Positions 37,220-49,174 of a stretch of 64,000 bases of DNA are shown one piece after another. Where the stretch lies: positions 73,780,416 to 73,844,415 of the forward strand of contig OX352774.1 in assembly GCA_947095535.1 (NCBI GenBank). Reading direction: 5' to 3'. The translations under genes and the position numbers were made by a program. The first letter of the stretch is position 1. The number at the start of each line of letters is the position of its first letter. Source of the stretch: Poecilobothrus nobilitatus (taxonomy: Eukaryota; Arthropoda; Insecta; Diptera; Dolichopodidae). The notes below the pieces were generated by a model. That model was not told the DNA's origin, did no database searches, and saw nothing but the letters and a program-made list of their open reading frames with translations.

Positions 37220-38645
37220 ATCTTATTTAAACACACTCTAAGTTTTAGTAGAGAGTAAATTTACAATTAAAATTTAATATTCATTAGCATTTATTTGGTT
37301 TACTAATTGATTCAAATTCAAATAATCCAAATATATCATTAAAAGATCTTTGAAATACTATAAATTTTAATAAATAATAATTTTTTATACTTGTATTATG
37401 AATTGTTTATTTTATTTTTAACTGAGTATGTATTTAAATTGCATCATACTATTTTTTTCTTATATAATATGCCTATTTTAGATATTTTTTGAATATTTTG
37501 TTATGTTAATTTTAAATAATTCTGATTTTATTCGCCTCACATTCAATTCTTACCAAACAAAGAACTCAATTTATTATCAATCTAAAGATATTTTTAAGAA
37601 TATCGTGCTCAAAGATTTATTTTGATATTTTTGATCCATTTGTTACCTTCAAAATTATATTCTGGCATTTTTCTCAACATTCAAAGTTTAGTTTAAGTTA
37701 TCTTAATATATAAAAACTTTGGTTTGAATGTATATAACGTTATCATACCTAAATCACTTGACGTAGTGAAGCCATATGCACAACATATATTCATTTGATG
37801 CTTGGATAAGTTTAACTTTACGTGGTGGCGCTGGGGTCAAAATATTTTGAACTGTTTAATAAATATTGAAAAAAAAAATAAAATTTATAATAAGAATTTA
37901 ATTTTTAATATTAGTTTTCTTAACTCACAGAATATTTTCTTAAAATTTTATATATCTATTAAAGGGTTTCCAGATCTTTTTCGCGATGAGGTTATGTTTT
38001 ATATACATAATATTTTTAATAGGTGTTGTTAGATGGTTACATAACTACTTTTATATTTATAGATATTTGATTATTAGTCATTCCATTTCGTACATGCAAA
38101 GTTTTGTTATATAAGTTTTGTTGTATTCCATATATTGAATTGTATTTAATTTAAAACCGGTTAATTAAGTAATTAGTGATTATGTTCTGTTGAATAAATT
38201 CAAAATAAATTGTAATGTAACTTAAATACTAATTTGTATGCGGGGTACGTGTTTTCAACATAAACTACAATACAGTTTAATTTTATTTTTTTAATACAGT
38301 GAAATAATACAAAAATGCCTGCACGATGACTTATAAACAATGGTCAAAATACTCGAGTTAAGATGTATAGTTAAGATACACAAAAAAAAAACCGCGTAAA
38401 TTTAACACAACTACAACGAGTCGAATCACGTGAAAGAACATGAATACGAAATACAAAGAACCGTGCAGAAGAAAGTGATACAGTGATAAGCAAAAATGAA
38501 AGCGTTAATATTTTTCCACACATAATTTTTAAATTTTCTGATTTGAAGTCTACCTTCTTATAATTTGCATATAAAAATTGGTTCACAAATAATTTTGTTA
38601 CGAAAGAAAATGTCATGATAAAAGTATTTTAAAAACCATTCAATT
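37220..38645. other. AT-rich noncoding sequence
   Basis: No gene recognised. Open frames at 37802-38032 (plus) and 38371-38616 (minus) have no visible motif. Confidence 0.5.
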
Positions 38646-38647
38646 GA

Positions 38648-38862
38648 ACTTGAAATTAGGGACCTCGGTGACGTAGTGGGTAAGAGTATATAAAATACGC
38701 TGTAACCACTGAGGAAGTGTGGGTTCGAATCCCACACACATCATAAGAGTAATTCCTCCTTATCACATTTACAGCCACGCCTGAAAACGAAAGGCTGCGT
38801 AAATTCCTTGTTAGATTTATGTGGCAAGGAAATGCACAAAAAAAAAAATTTACTTGAAATTA
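38648..38862 (+). mobile_element. tRNA-derived poly(A) SINE, copy 4, with 11-bp target duplication
   Basis: Same family as 2786, in the opposite orientation. The head starts at about 38659 with a degraded A box (TGACGTAGTGGGTAAGAG) and has a perfect B box (GGTTCGAATCC) near 38722. Then come the family body and an A-rich tail (38836-38847). The target duplication acttgaaatta is at 38648-38658 and 38852-38862. The hairpin of the body is kept as ATAAG/CTTAT, where other copies have GTAAG/CTTAC. Confidence 0.9.
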
Positions 38863-38864
38863 TT

Positions 38865-40295
38865 TAAAGTTACTTAACTGTAAAATTATATAAAACTTTA
38901 ACAAATTTCTACAATTAGAATTTTACTAAATATTCAAATGAATCAAATAACTGCGAAATTATTTTGAAAATGTCAAAATCACTTGAAGCAGAAGTAGAAA
39001 AATACTTTTTCTTTTTAAAAGTAATTTGAAACCATCAACACCAGATATAAAATACAATTTTTTTTCCTTTTGTTTTTTATTTTATCTTTCGGCAAAAAAT
39101 GTTCACCTTTTATAATAAAATAATATCATGTAACACTAAAAATAATTATCACAATTAAATTAAAAATACTTTGAACAAATGCCCCCATATAATATTTGAA
39201 ATAATTCACTATAAAAACCATTTCTCACAAAATACATACATACCTACTACACATATATATTTAAATTGTTTTTTTTTTTTTGTATTCTAAATATTACAAA
39301 ATTACGCTGGAGAAAACTTTTGTTCTTTGTAAATTTTTTAAACCGTTAGATGAAAAATTAAAATTTTGCTACAGGCACAAACTAAATTTTATTTTTTTTT
39401 TTTTATTAAAATAAAGGTATAAAATTATTTAATGGATTGTTAAACAAAAGCAAAAGTACAGTTATTTACAGTGTGAAATAAACTTTTGACAGTTATAATA
39501 GTTTCCAGTTATATTTCCAGTTATTAAAAAACTGAAAATATAAAAATTTTGCAAAAACAAAATTAAAATGAAATTTTTATTTACGTCAAAATAGACAACA
39601 GAACTTTGTATATGACGTACAAACAACAATTAAATATTTTTAATTTATCAATAACGGTATTTTTGCTACATATTTTTATTTATAATAAAAATTTAATACT
39701 TTTTATATACAAGGTATACTTAAAAACAATACTTAGAAAAATTTATTGCTTTCAATAAATTTGTAATTAGTTGAAATAAAGATTCAGAGAATTTTGAAAT
39801 TATTTATTTATAGGTTGGGCTATATTTCGTTATCACTAAAAATAAAATTTTGTATTTAATATTATACTGTATATTTTTTGAATTTTCCAATTAAATGATT
39901 ATTACACTTAAAATTTACTTACAAATATTTGTGTCAAAATTGATTACTCCTATTGATTTTTTTACACTAAACTTAATAGTAAGGCTACAATTTTAATTTA
40001 AGTAAATCAGAACTAAAAAAGAGGCAATAAGTTACTTTGTAAAAGATTCTGAAAAGAATTTAAAATGTTTAGTAATATACAAAATTTAACAACTTAAACC
40101 TGTAGAATTATATACAGCTAAAACAATATATTTCATTCATCACTGTTTTTTATACATTTATTATTATAATACCCAATTTGAGATGACAGTAGTATAACAG
40201 GAAACCAAAGAACATCATGGGACAGTAATTAATGTTAGACCTCAAATCCATTATAAGAATAGCGGGAGGAAACCTGTACAAATCAAGATTCACCA
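38865..40295. other. AT-rich noncoding sequence
   Basis: A/T tracts only, apart from possible upstream parts of the LINE relic after about 40200. Confidence 0.5.
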
Positions 40296-40299
40296 TCGG

Positions 40300-40885
40300 A
40301 TGCTAGAAAACTTTGAATTAGTTGTGAAAACAAACAAATATGATGCAAACTGATGCAATTGATCCCCCACCATACTCAGGGTCTCAGGAAATGAGAACGC
40401 AAAAAAATTTATCAACTTCTCATTAACTATACCTCGTATAAATAAAAAGGTCAATAGATATTACTACCACACTCTATAGTGAAAAAAACGACAAAGCACT
40501 GGGCCAAATCAAACACAAAAAAAGCTAGCTACAGACACTAGATTCCTTTCCACGAACGTTTTCTGGGGCTAGCCGGACGAAAAAAAGACGAGGTAAATCC
40601 TAAAATTAAATAAAACAGACCTTAGGCTCTATACCGGAATCAGCACAAACCATGTGATACTGAGTTTACAGACTGAAAAACGAAACAGAGCCGACACAGG
40701 AATGTGTAGAAGTTGTGGGCAGGAAGCAGAGATAGTATTACATGTACTTTTCCAATGCCTGACGCTGGAGGAAAGATGCCAAAAGAAGAAGAATTTTAGG
40801 AGAAGACTACTGGAAAGATCTCTCCGAAGTGAGGGCACCTGACCAGGTGAGCATAGTCCGATTCTTTATGGGCATAAATAAATAA
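40300..40885 (+). pseudogene. RNase H-type LINE ORF2 C-terminal relic
   Basis: Fragments in shifted frames follow the order of an I/LOA-group LINE. RVSGNENAKKFINF at about 40378-40420 has the GNE.AD motif of the RNase H domain (GNENA, with the Asp lost). A KHWAKSNTKKA-like segment follows at about 40495, then LYTGISTNHVILSL around 40630-40665 and the C-x2-C-x9-H-x4-C knuckle (CRSCGQ, LHVLFQC) at about 40705-40760. A final VSIVRFFMGINK and TAA lie near 40849-40884 in another frame. It ends in ATAAATAAATAA, the same tail type as the LINE at 3180. Frameshifts make it non-functional. The open frame at 40654-40842 is the intact knuckle part. Confidence 0.82.
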
Positions 40886-43241
40886 CTAATTATTAATTTT
40901 TCGGCACTGCAATAATTGCTGACCTATCAAACATTGGTAATACCTATCATCAAACCTATTAAATTGGTAATACGTCTTTCAATAATATATAACTTACATT
41001 ATAACATATGTTATAAATACATTATAACATTACTACAACATAGTTATTCCCTAAAGAGATTATTAGTAAAATTAAACATTACATAAATCTTTTTGCGGTT
41101 TATTAGAGAGATATAAAAGTTCGTTAGTTTGTAAGCCCATATAATGGGAATAACTCCAACAACTGAATAAGGATTGCTTTTCATGAAATTTAGTTAACCT
41201 TTTAGTTTGTAATGTACCCTCTTTATAATTTCCATTTTTCAATAATCCAAAAATTTTAAATTTATGGGTATCTGTAATTCCTACATTTAACCCACATTGA
41301 AATTTTTAATAAACAGTAACAAAACCAAAACCAAAAACAATTCAAAGATTTATTGATTAATAAATCATATTTAAGAATAAAAACTAATAGAACTTAAAGT
41401 GACTTTTGGACAAGAAAAAATTAAAAATTTAAATTCATAGTCATCGTATAATTTAAATTTCTCATTTTTTAATTTTTCTTATCAAAATACGGGAGAACTT
41501 TAAAAGTCCTTTGATGTACAATGAACTAACAACAAGCAAACAAAATAATAAACTTATTATTTACTCTTCTATTAACTTTAATCCTATAATTGATTGTGTT
41601 CAAATATGATGAAGAAACGTGCAATCAATAAATGGTTATCCGTCTTGAATCTCATCCCTCTCTAAAACTTTATTTACTTGAATAGAATTCAATCCGAATT
41701 GAACTTTCAGTTTTTTTTTGCTTTCAATAACAAGTCAAAACAGGAACGAGATTCTTTTAATAAAATAATGTTTGTTTGATCTGCAAAAAAAAAAAAACTG
41801 AGTTTTGTACACGTTGTGGGAACTTAAAATTTCTTTTAAAAAGTTTTTCTTCCTTAGAGAAAAAAGCAACAAGTTTTATATTTTTTCTTTTTTTCATTTT
41901 TCTTTCATAACTTATATAATATTATACTTTTTTATATAAAAAGCTGCAATGTTGTTCCAAATTTACAGATTTTTGAATAAGTTAGATACATAAAGAGTTT
42001 TAAGTATGTATTTTAATACAATAAAAATAAATCCGGTTAATATATTATGGTTAGTATAATAGAAATGATTTATTTTTTGATAAAAAGAAATTCTTAACCA
42101 AATTTACACAAAATACTTCAAAACCGGAATTGCTGTGCCGTTCCAAAAATTCGTTTTGTGCTGTTTTATAAACTTTGCCAAGTGCAATTACATACTATCT
42201 CAAAATAATATCTTAAGATATATACGCATAATCAATAAATTATGTAGAAGTTGACGGCATATTTATAAATATACGACACAATATAATATATTTGATAAAG
42301 TTAACAACCACAGCAAACTATTTAATTTCCTTTTATTAAAAAACGTGCGAACATGTCAAAAATGCCAAGCTCATAATGGTAAGTAGAAGACCCACCCAAG
42401 AATTAAAATAATTGTCGAAAATCTTTCTATTGAAAAGTTCTCAACATTGAAATACTTTACGAATGTTGATGAGAAAAATCATGTTGGTCAGACAGAAACG
42501 CATTGAGATGGTCAGAAATCAAAAAGTACTCTGCATCTACGAATTAATTAATCTAAGTCTTCGTTTACAATTTATAAAATGTTACGTGTAGTCTTTACTT
42601 CTGTTTGGTATAGAATCATAGACTTAACAAATAAGAAATATGAACAGAATAAAGACATTTTGAAATGTGGTTATTCAGAAGAATGTTGAATGTATAGAAG
42701 AATGTATAATAATGAATTTTATGGATAAATCATGCTGCAAATAAAAAAGTTCTCAACAGATTATTAAAAAATCTCAAACTTTAAAAAATTTTTTATTTTC
42801 ATTATATAACGATACGAGAACCGCTTGAATTAAAAACGCAAAGGTACTTTGAAACAAAGTTTAATAAATTTATATGAAATGTTAAAAATTAATTTCCTTT
42901 TATAATTTCTAACCTCCTGAATTTATATACCTTAGAATTTACATGGTTTGAAAAATTTCTTTAAAGACTATATGCTTAGTTTATTTTATGTTTCATTAAA
43001 CCGATTATAGTACGAATCCTTTTATTATACTTGATAATAAGTATATTGAATATATATTGTGAACTTATTTATTTTCTGGAAAATTAGTATTCATGTATTA
43101 TGTATATAGTAATTTATGTATTATATAATAATATTTATTATACTTCGTAATACATAATTTATTTTAATGATCTATAAACAAAAGTTTGTATACATATTAT
43201 ATACATATTATATGTATACATTTATATGAATATCAATGAAT

Positions 43242-43290
43242 ATCACTATTGTTTTCATTTTCTTTTTTATATGCCAGCAACAATAGTGAT
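43242..43290. repeat. 12-bp perfect hairpin
   Basis: atcactattgtt at 43242-43253 pairs exactly with 43279-43290 across a 25-nt loop. Identity unknown. Confidence 0.6.
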
Positions 43291-43655
43291 TGGACATGAA
43301 ACTTTAAATTCTAAGATTAAAAATATAAAATACTTAAAGAATTTCATCAAACAATGAGAAAATTTAATTTAATTTAAAAAAAAAAAAAAAAGAAACATAC
43401 AAAAAATTTTCTTTAAAAACAAAAACTTTAAAAATTTTTTTTTAATTAAATTGCATACAACATTTAGTATTTATAACATTACACAAAAAAAAAAAAAAAC
43501 TTTAAAAAAAGTTAAAAAGAACTTTTATTGAAGAATATCACTTCATCGAATTCCGATAAATTCAACTAAAATATACCTATATACAACTATATATCCTATA
43601 TATATACATATATATATACAGAAATACAATTTAGATAATATTCATATACATATTG

Positions 43656-43730
43656 AAAGGTCAATAGAAATTTTCATTTAAGTTCATATCAAGTACATAA
43701 TATCTTAAATGAAAATTTCTATTGACCTTT
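43656..43730. repeat. 27-bp perfect inverted repeat (hairpin with 21-nt loop)
   Basis: The arm 43656-43682 (begins aaaggtcaatagaa, ends catttaag) is the exact reverse complement of 43704-43730. The loop is 43683-43703. The flanks are partly complementary too, extending a weak stem. An uninterrupted 27-bp match in this decayed sequence suggests a recent origin or selection. It could be a foldback or MITE end pair, or the precursor of a small RNA. A known miRNA cannot be claimed. Confidence 0.8.
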
Positions 43731-44085
43731 TTAAATACATACTTATATAAATACATGTTTATATGAAATTGCATGAGAAAATTCATTTAATAAGAAAAGG
43801 TAAATGTCAGAAGGTAAAAAAGATTTTTTTTTTTTTTTTTTCAATTTATTTAAAAGTACTATTAAATTAACTTATAGGGTAAAAGGATTAAAAAAAGATT
43901 ATCTTTTATAGTGGATTTATTAAATTTATCGTCTTATAGATATTTTTTGTATTATTGTATATAAAAGTTTTAAATTAAGGAACGATGTGTTGTTATTTAA
44001 ACTGAAATTAGATTTTAATATAAAATTCGAATAGAATTCTATTAAAAAAAAAATTCTGTTAGAAAATTATCTGTGTTATAATAAA

Positions 44086-44150
44086 TGCGCCTATAAATAT
44101 GTATTTTTTTTTTTCCTTTGCGCCTATAAATATGTATTTTTTTTTTTTCC
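44086..44150. repeat. Tandem duplication of a 33-bp unit
   Basis: tgcgcctataaatatgta followed by a T run and cc occurs twice, starting at 44086 and 44119. The two copies are identical apart from the length of the T run, so the duplication is recent. Confidence 0.8.
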
Positions 44151-44589
44151 CCTTTTTTGATTTTTTTTAATTATTTTCTTTTGTTAACATAATTTTGCAA
44201 TTATTTGTGTTCTTGTTTTATAAAAAAAAAAAAAAACTAACACGAAAGGAACAATTAAAAAAATTTTTTTGGTTTTTTTTTTGCAAAAATATTTTATTTA
44301 AAAAATTTCTTGTTTTGAAATTGATTTTGCTTTAGGATAGAGTGAATATTTTTTGATAAAATTAAGTATCTAATATTAAGTATGACCTATTAATAAGTAA
44401 CTAATATTAACTTAAATTACTTTTATTTAATGTTTACAAGTTGAAATATATTTTTCATGTAGAACTACAGAAATTTTGTAACTCCAACTTTTTTTTTTTA
44501 TATTTTAAAAATTCCATACATTATAATAACTTTATATCCCTATATTAGTAGCATAGCTTTATTATAATGAAATTTTTATAAAATTTTTT

Positions 44590-44624
44590 ATTTCAAGTGT
44601 ATTACTTCAGAATACACTTGAAAT
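44590..44624. repeat. 14-bp perfect hairpin with 7-nt loop
   Basis: atttcaagtgtatt at 44590-44603 pairs exactly with 44611-44624. The loop is acttcag. A T run follows. Confidence 0.75.
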
Positions 44625-44875
44625 TTTTTTTATTATTTTGGTTGAAGTTATATTATTGGATAATTAAGAAGTTTTCAGTTCTGAGAGTTTAGATATTTTA
44701 AATTGAGTTGGGTCGTTCTTGTAGTACTTCTAACTATTTTGGGGATAAAAAAAAGATGAAAGAAATAAATAAAATGAAAGGATAAATTGTGCAAAAAACA
44801 ACTTGACTAATTTCAATCAAATTTCGAGGTATCGGAATCTCTTTCAATATTAGATGCAAACCATTTTTTATTTTT

Positions 44876-45215
44876 AAACCCGTACGAACATAGTTCTAAC
44901 ACGGGTCTAATAAATTTGTTATTATGTTAGTGACACGCCTCTTAAAAAGACAAGATAGATATGAAAAAATATTATATATAATAATATATCTCTAGAAATA
45001 ATATAGAATTAAATTCTGAGTCGATTTAGATATTTGCGTTCATCCGTTTGTTTGGCCGCCCATTCGGACAAAAATTAATATAATAATGAAATTGGGATTC
45101 TTCTAAATGTTTTACCATTAGTATTTTATATAAATGCATACCATGAAGAAGTTTGACCGGTAAGTTTCAGTAGCTACCATATAACTTCGTTTTTTTTTTT
45201 ATAAGAAAATAGCTC
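44876..45215 (+). mobile_element. DINE-1-like element fragment (subfamily B), left end kept
   Basis: Begins acccgtacgaac near 44878, like the left end of the 54,221 element (atacccgtacga). A CCCGT/ACGGG hairpin follows at 44880-44905, then (c/t)taataaa, a gacaagatagatatgaaaaaa word, and a gttcatccgtttgtttggcc segment in place of the GTCC microsatellite. The right part is shared with 11,110-11,335. It stops before the Helitron at 45,471. Confidence 0.6.
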
Positions 45216-45470
45216 AGTTATCAGAGTCAGAATATTTCTATATGAAAACTATTTCTATCTATAACAAAACATTAAAAAGAAAATTACATCAGAATTTACA
45301 AAAAAACATCATTTTCTTCTTTAACAGCTCTATGGTGATTAAATTTGCTACACTAAAGCTATTATAAGGTTACTAGCTCTATTGAAGAAATTGCTCTTAA
45401 ATAGTAACTATTTAATCACTTATAGAGCGTATTTATAAAGCTATAATAACTCTATACATTTATATAATTA

Positions 45471-47323
45471 CTAGAAAATCCCCTGTGCAAATTGCACAAT
45501 TTCTATAGATTCAAAAACATTTACGGTATCATACTGACTCCCTTAATAAACTACCTAAAAATTTCATATTTACATCAGCACCATTAAAAAAACTTTGGAA
45601 TCACTTACTTACTTGATGTAATAGAAAAAAACATAAAACAAATCTAAACACATAAAATTAAAAATGTTAGGTACAGTTTATTAATTTTTTCTCGCCGTTT
45701 GTTCGTGGGGGTAATTTTCGACAGCATTTTAATTTAATGGTCTAATAATAAATTAGTATAAAATTATGAATCTATTGTGAGAGAAGGCTTCTAAAATGAT
45801 ATTTTCTATGTTATTTTTTCTTTTTTTTTAAGAAAAATATCCATTTCTATAATATTTAGTAAGTTTATGATTTCTGTTATGAAATATAATTAGGTAAGTC
45901 TGCCGAATTTTATATTAATAAAAAAATTCAAATATTTTATGTTATCAAATGTTATCAAATTATAATATCAAAATGCAGCTTAAAAAATCAAAATTCCAAC
46001 CTAAATAAACAAAACTACTTTAAAGTCTGCTGCGAAGCTTTCACCAGCTTTTATAATAGTGAAAACAAAATCAAGAATAAAATCGGCCTATTATTTGTTT
46101 CTTATAAATATAAGGTTTACTATAAACTTTGCTCTTTTCACTTTCAAGTCTTTTAATTTTATTAAGAGTATTTTTAAATTTTTCAAAACAAAGAGTCATT
46201 TGAAAACTGCCAACAGGAGATTAATAATTTATTTTTAATTTACCGCTGCGACCAGTTCATAATGGATGTGGCAGTCAAATTTAAAAATTAAAAATTTGCT
46301 TTAAATTTTGTGTCGAAAGTACTTTTTAAAAAGTAAAAGTTTGTGTCTCTGATAAGACTTTTAGTCGAAGATTTGTGTCTCTGATAATAAAATCTTATTT
46401 TTTTCCACGGCTAACAATATTATTAATGGTCTAATAATAAATTAGTACAAAATTATGAATCTTTTGTAGAGAAGGCTTCTAAAATGATATTTTCTATGTT
46501 AGTCTTTTTTTTTTTAAGAAAAATATCCATTTCTATAATATTTGGTAAGTTCCAGACTTCTGTTATGAAATATAAATATTTAGGTCTGCCGAATTTTATA
46601 TTAATAAAAAAAATTTCGAATATTTTATGTTATGTTTTATGTTAAAAATCTAAATTTCAACCTAAATTAACAAAACTATTTTAAAGTCTGTTACGAAGTT
46701 TTTACCAGCTTTTATACTAATGAAAACAAAATCAAGAATAAAATCGGCCTATTATTTTTTTCTTATAAATATGAGACTTACTATAAACTTTTCTCTTTTC
46801 ATTTTCAGGTGTTTTAATTTTATTAAGAGTACCTATTTTTATTTTTTTTTTTTCAAAACAAAGATGGAAAACGCCAACAGAAGATTAATAATTTATTTTT
46901 AATTTACCGCTGCGACCAGTTCATAATGGATGTGGCGGTGAATTTAAAAATTAGAAATTTGCTGAATTTATTTTTATTGAAAATGTGTTTTTTATGTATG
47001 TACTTCACCTTTTTTGACTATACTAACCTTTAATGAACGGTTTGTGTCTCTGATAATACTTCTAGTGGAAAATTTGGTCTCTGGTAATAATATTTACTAA
47101 ATTTATTTATATTTTTAATTAACGGTTTGTGTCTCTTGATAATACTTTGAGTCAAAGATTTGTGTCTCTGGTAATAAAATTTTGAATTATTAAATAAATA
47201 TACAGAAATATCATCATTGCCAGTTTAGTTTACATTCAGTGTGAGTGTTTTATTATAGACATAAAATGTATTTTTTTACATGTTGGCAAGGTCTCGCCAA
47301 CATCTTGTGTATTATATTATAGA
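45471..47323 (-). mobile_element. Non-autonomous Helitron-like element with internal tandem duplication (1,853 bp)
   Basis: On the minus strand it begins TCTATAATATAATACACAAG at 47323, after host A. It ends with the hairpin GTGCAA/TTGCAC (about 45502-45490), an AGGGGATTTT spacer and CTAG at 45474-45471, before host T. The 5' terminus resembles that of the 23,991-25,479 element, and the 3' terminus matches that at 62,843. Near the 5' end lies an 8-bp stem (atgttggc/gccaacat, 47280-47303). The element carries no Rep/helicase frame, so it would need an autonomous partner. Confidence 0.72.
45735..47097. repeat. Tandem duplication of about 690 bp inside the Helitron-like element
   Basis: taatggtctaataataaatt starts a block at 45735 and again at 46424, a spacing of 689 bp. 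The two blocks then share the same long series of words: agaaggcttctaaaatgata, gccgaattttatattaataa, aaaatcggcctattatttt, ccgctgcgaccagttcataa and gtttgtgtctctgata, the last at 46339 and 47040. A further short copy of the last word lies at about 47125. Identity is high, so the duplication is much younger than the element family. Confidence 0.88.
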
Positions 47324-47324
47324 T

Positions 47325-49060
47325 AGAGCTAAATAGTGGTTATAAATTTCTCCTCGACATATTTTTCCTAAAGCTGGTAGAGGTAGTAAACACTGTTATA
47401 AAACTAAGAGTTGTGAAAACATTACTGTAGAGTTGTTGTAGAGCACTTTTTAAAAACTGATGCTATCGGCTTTAACTAATGCTACTTGTGTAGGTATATT
47501 TTATTGTTATGAATATCTTAGAGTTAACACACTTTTGCTTGTTTTTTTTTAATACTTTCTTTTTTATTTTTGCATCTATGTTTTCAAATTTTCTTATATT
47601 TATAATTTTTTTTACAAAATTTTTAATTCACTTATAAAGTTTTTTTTTTTATCTTTTTCTCAGCGATTTTTAATTATAGTTATGGCATTTGGTAAATATA
47701 ACAAAATTATTTTTAGCCTAAACCATACAATTTTGATCTTAGTTTTCCAAGAAAATTGTACAAAATTATATAAATTTTTTGAATTTTCCTTTTTTACTTA
47801 TAAGTCTAATTGTTTTGAATTTTTCAATTCGTTTGGAAAAAAACCTTTAATATTTTTACAAAAAAAAAAAGGATTTTAATTTACGCTACGCGTAACATCT
47901 TTATTCAATTTAAGAAAGAACATAATATATATTTATTATTCTTTTTATTTTATTTAGTACGGTTTGTCATGTTTTTTGTTTTTCTTTGAAATTTAATTTT
48001 TTTTTTATATAATTCCACTCTTACATTTTGTTTTTTACATAAAAATATTTCTTTAGAATATTAGCGCATCTTTTTTGTTTTCCTGGTATTCCTTTATTAA
48101 ATGATAAATATGAAAAATTACCACTTTTCATGTATATATAGGAATTTTTTTCGTACCCACCTGTTGGTTTTATATAAAAGTTGATAAGGTAATTAGATTT
48201 TTTTTTTGTTTGTTTCCTTTAGGATAATCACCGGTAGCAATGCTCTTGTTGTTTAATAAATTTGAACAAAAAAAAAAAAAGGAAATAAAATTATAAAAAA
48301 TTAAGGCAGCCGAGATCATAGAAACAAGTAACAAGGAAAACAAACATGAATATACTCACATTATATTTAGTACATGGAAAATATTCAATTATTTATTTTT
48401 AATTGCTTTTTTCTGACGTTGGTAATTTTCTACTGTAAATTAAATGTATACCTTTTATTACTACTCTTACTTTTTCTATCTTTTACAAAAAAAAAATATT
48501 TTCAAATATATTTGGGTAATTTAATTTATTTTATTTTTAACATTTCAATAAGGACATGGAATGGTTTATTTTTCTTTATTTATTTATTTATATTTTAATG
48601 TTATAAATTGTATGAAATTATGCAATATTTCTAAACTATCAGTTACTAGGGCCATTATAGCTTGAATACTATTAATTAATTATAATTGTAATATCATTTC
48701 TTTATTTTTTTATATTATATATTATATATTTAAACTATATTTGTTAAAAAAAATCTGGTTTTTTTCAGTCAACTGCTTAAAAGCTTTGACTCCTTTTAAG
48801 CTTTGTACACAAAATAATAATGTTACAATTAAGCATTAACTTAAACTTAAATTCTATAATATATATGAATGAGAGAGCTGATAAATATTAACATCAGCCG
48901 CGTGCATTTTTTTTTTGTATACATATATGCATTATGTAATGCAATATTATTGAACCATCGGCTACCAGGCCAATAGTATAGATTTTTTATACTATTATTA
49001 AATTATATACTAATATTATTTATTTTGTTTATATTACCTACTATATATTTACATTATATT
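47325..49060. other. AT-rich noncoding sequence
   Basis: T-rich stretches give open frames at 47682-47879 and 48374-48598, which are Phe/Leu/Ile-rich and unrecognised. Confidence 0.5.
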
Positions 49061-49061
49061 T

Positions 49062-49172
49062 GGTCGTAAAGGGGGTATGTAAAGAAAAAAGCACTTACGA
49101 CCTGTGCAGGGATTGAACCACACTCCTTCGGTTATTACGCCACACGCCTACCCTCTAGGCTACCGAAGCCCC
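49062..49172 (-). mobile_element. Diverged tRNA-like SINE head, related to the poly(A) SINE family
   Basis: On the minus strand the copy starts AGGGGCTTCGGTAGCC near 49172. It has an A box TAGCCTAGAGGGTA, a B box GGTTCAATCCC near 49119-49109, and a TCGTAAG/(t)TTACGA hairpin that matches the body of the other SINEs. The distal part and poly(A) tail of the main family are missing. It is either a 3'-truncated copy or a separate subfamily. No target duplication was found. Confidence 0.6.
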
Positions 49173-49174
49173 TG

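Larger units (their letters stand above)
40890..44875. other. AT-rich noncoding sequence with several hairpins
   Basis: Besides the hairpins annotated separately, this stretch holds TA-rich words near 43040-43220 and poly(A) runs near 43380, 43490 and 44225. No gene is supported. Confidence 0.5.

Noticed and set aside
42350..42400. VRTCQKCQ-like word suggesting a retrovirus-like integrase zinc finger
   Set aside because: The frame stops within a few codons and no flanking integrase or gag-pol sequence can be read.
45735..47097. The 690-bp duplication as long terminal repeats
   Set aside because: The copies are directly adjacent with no internal coding region, primer site or TG...CA ends.
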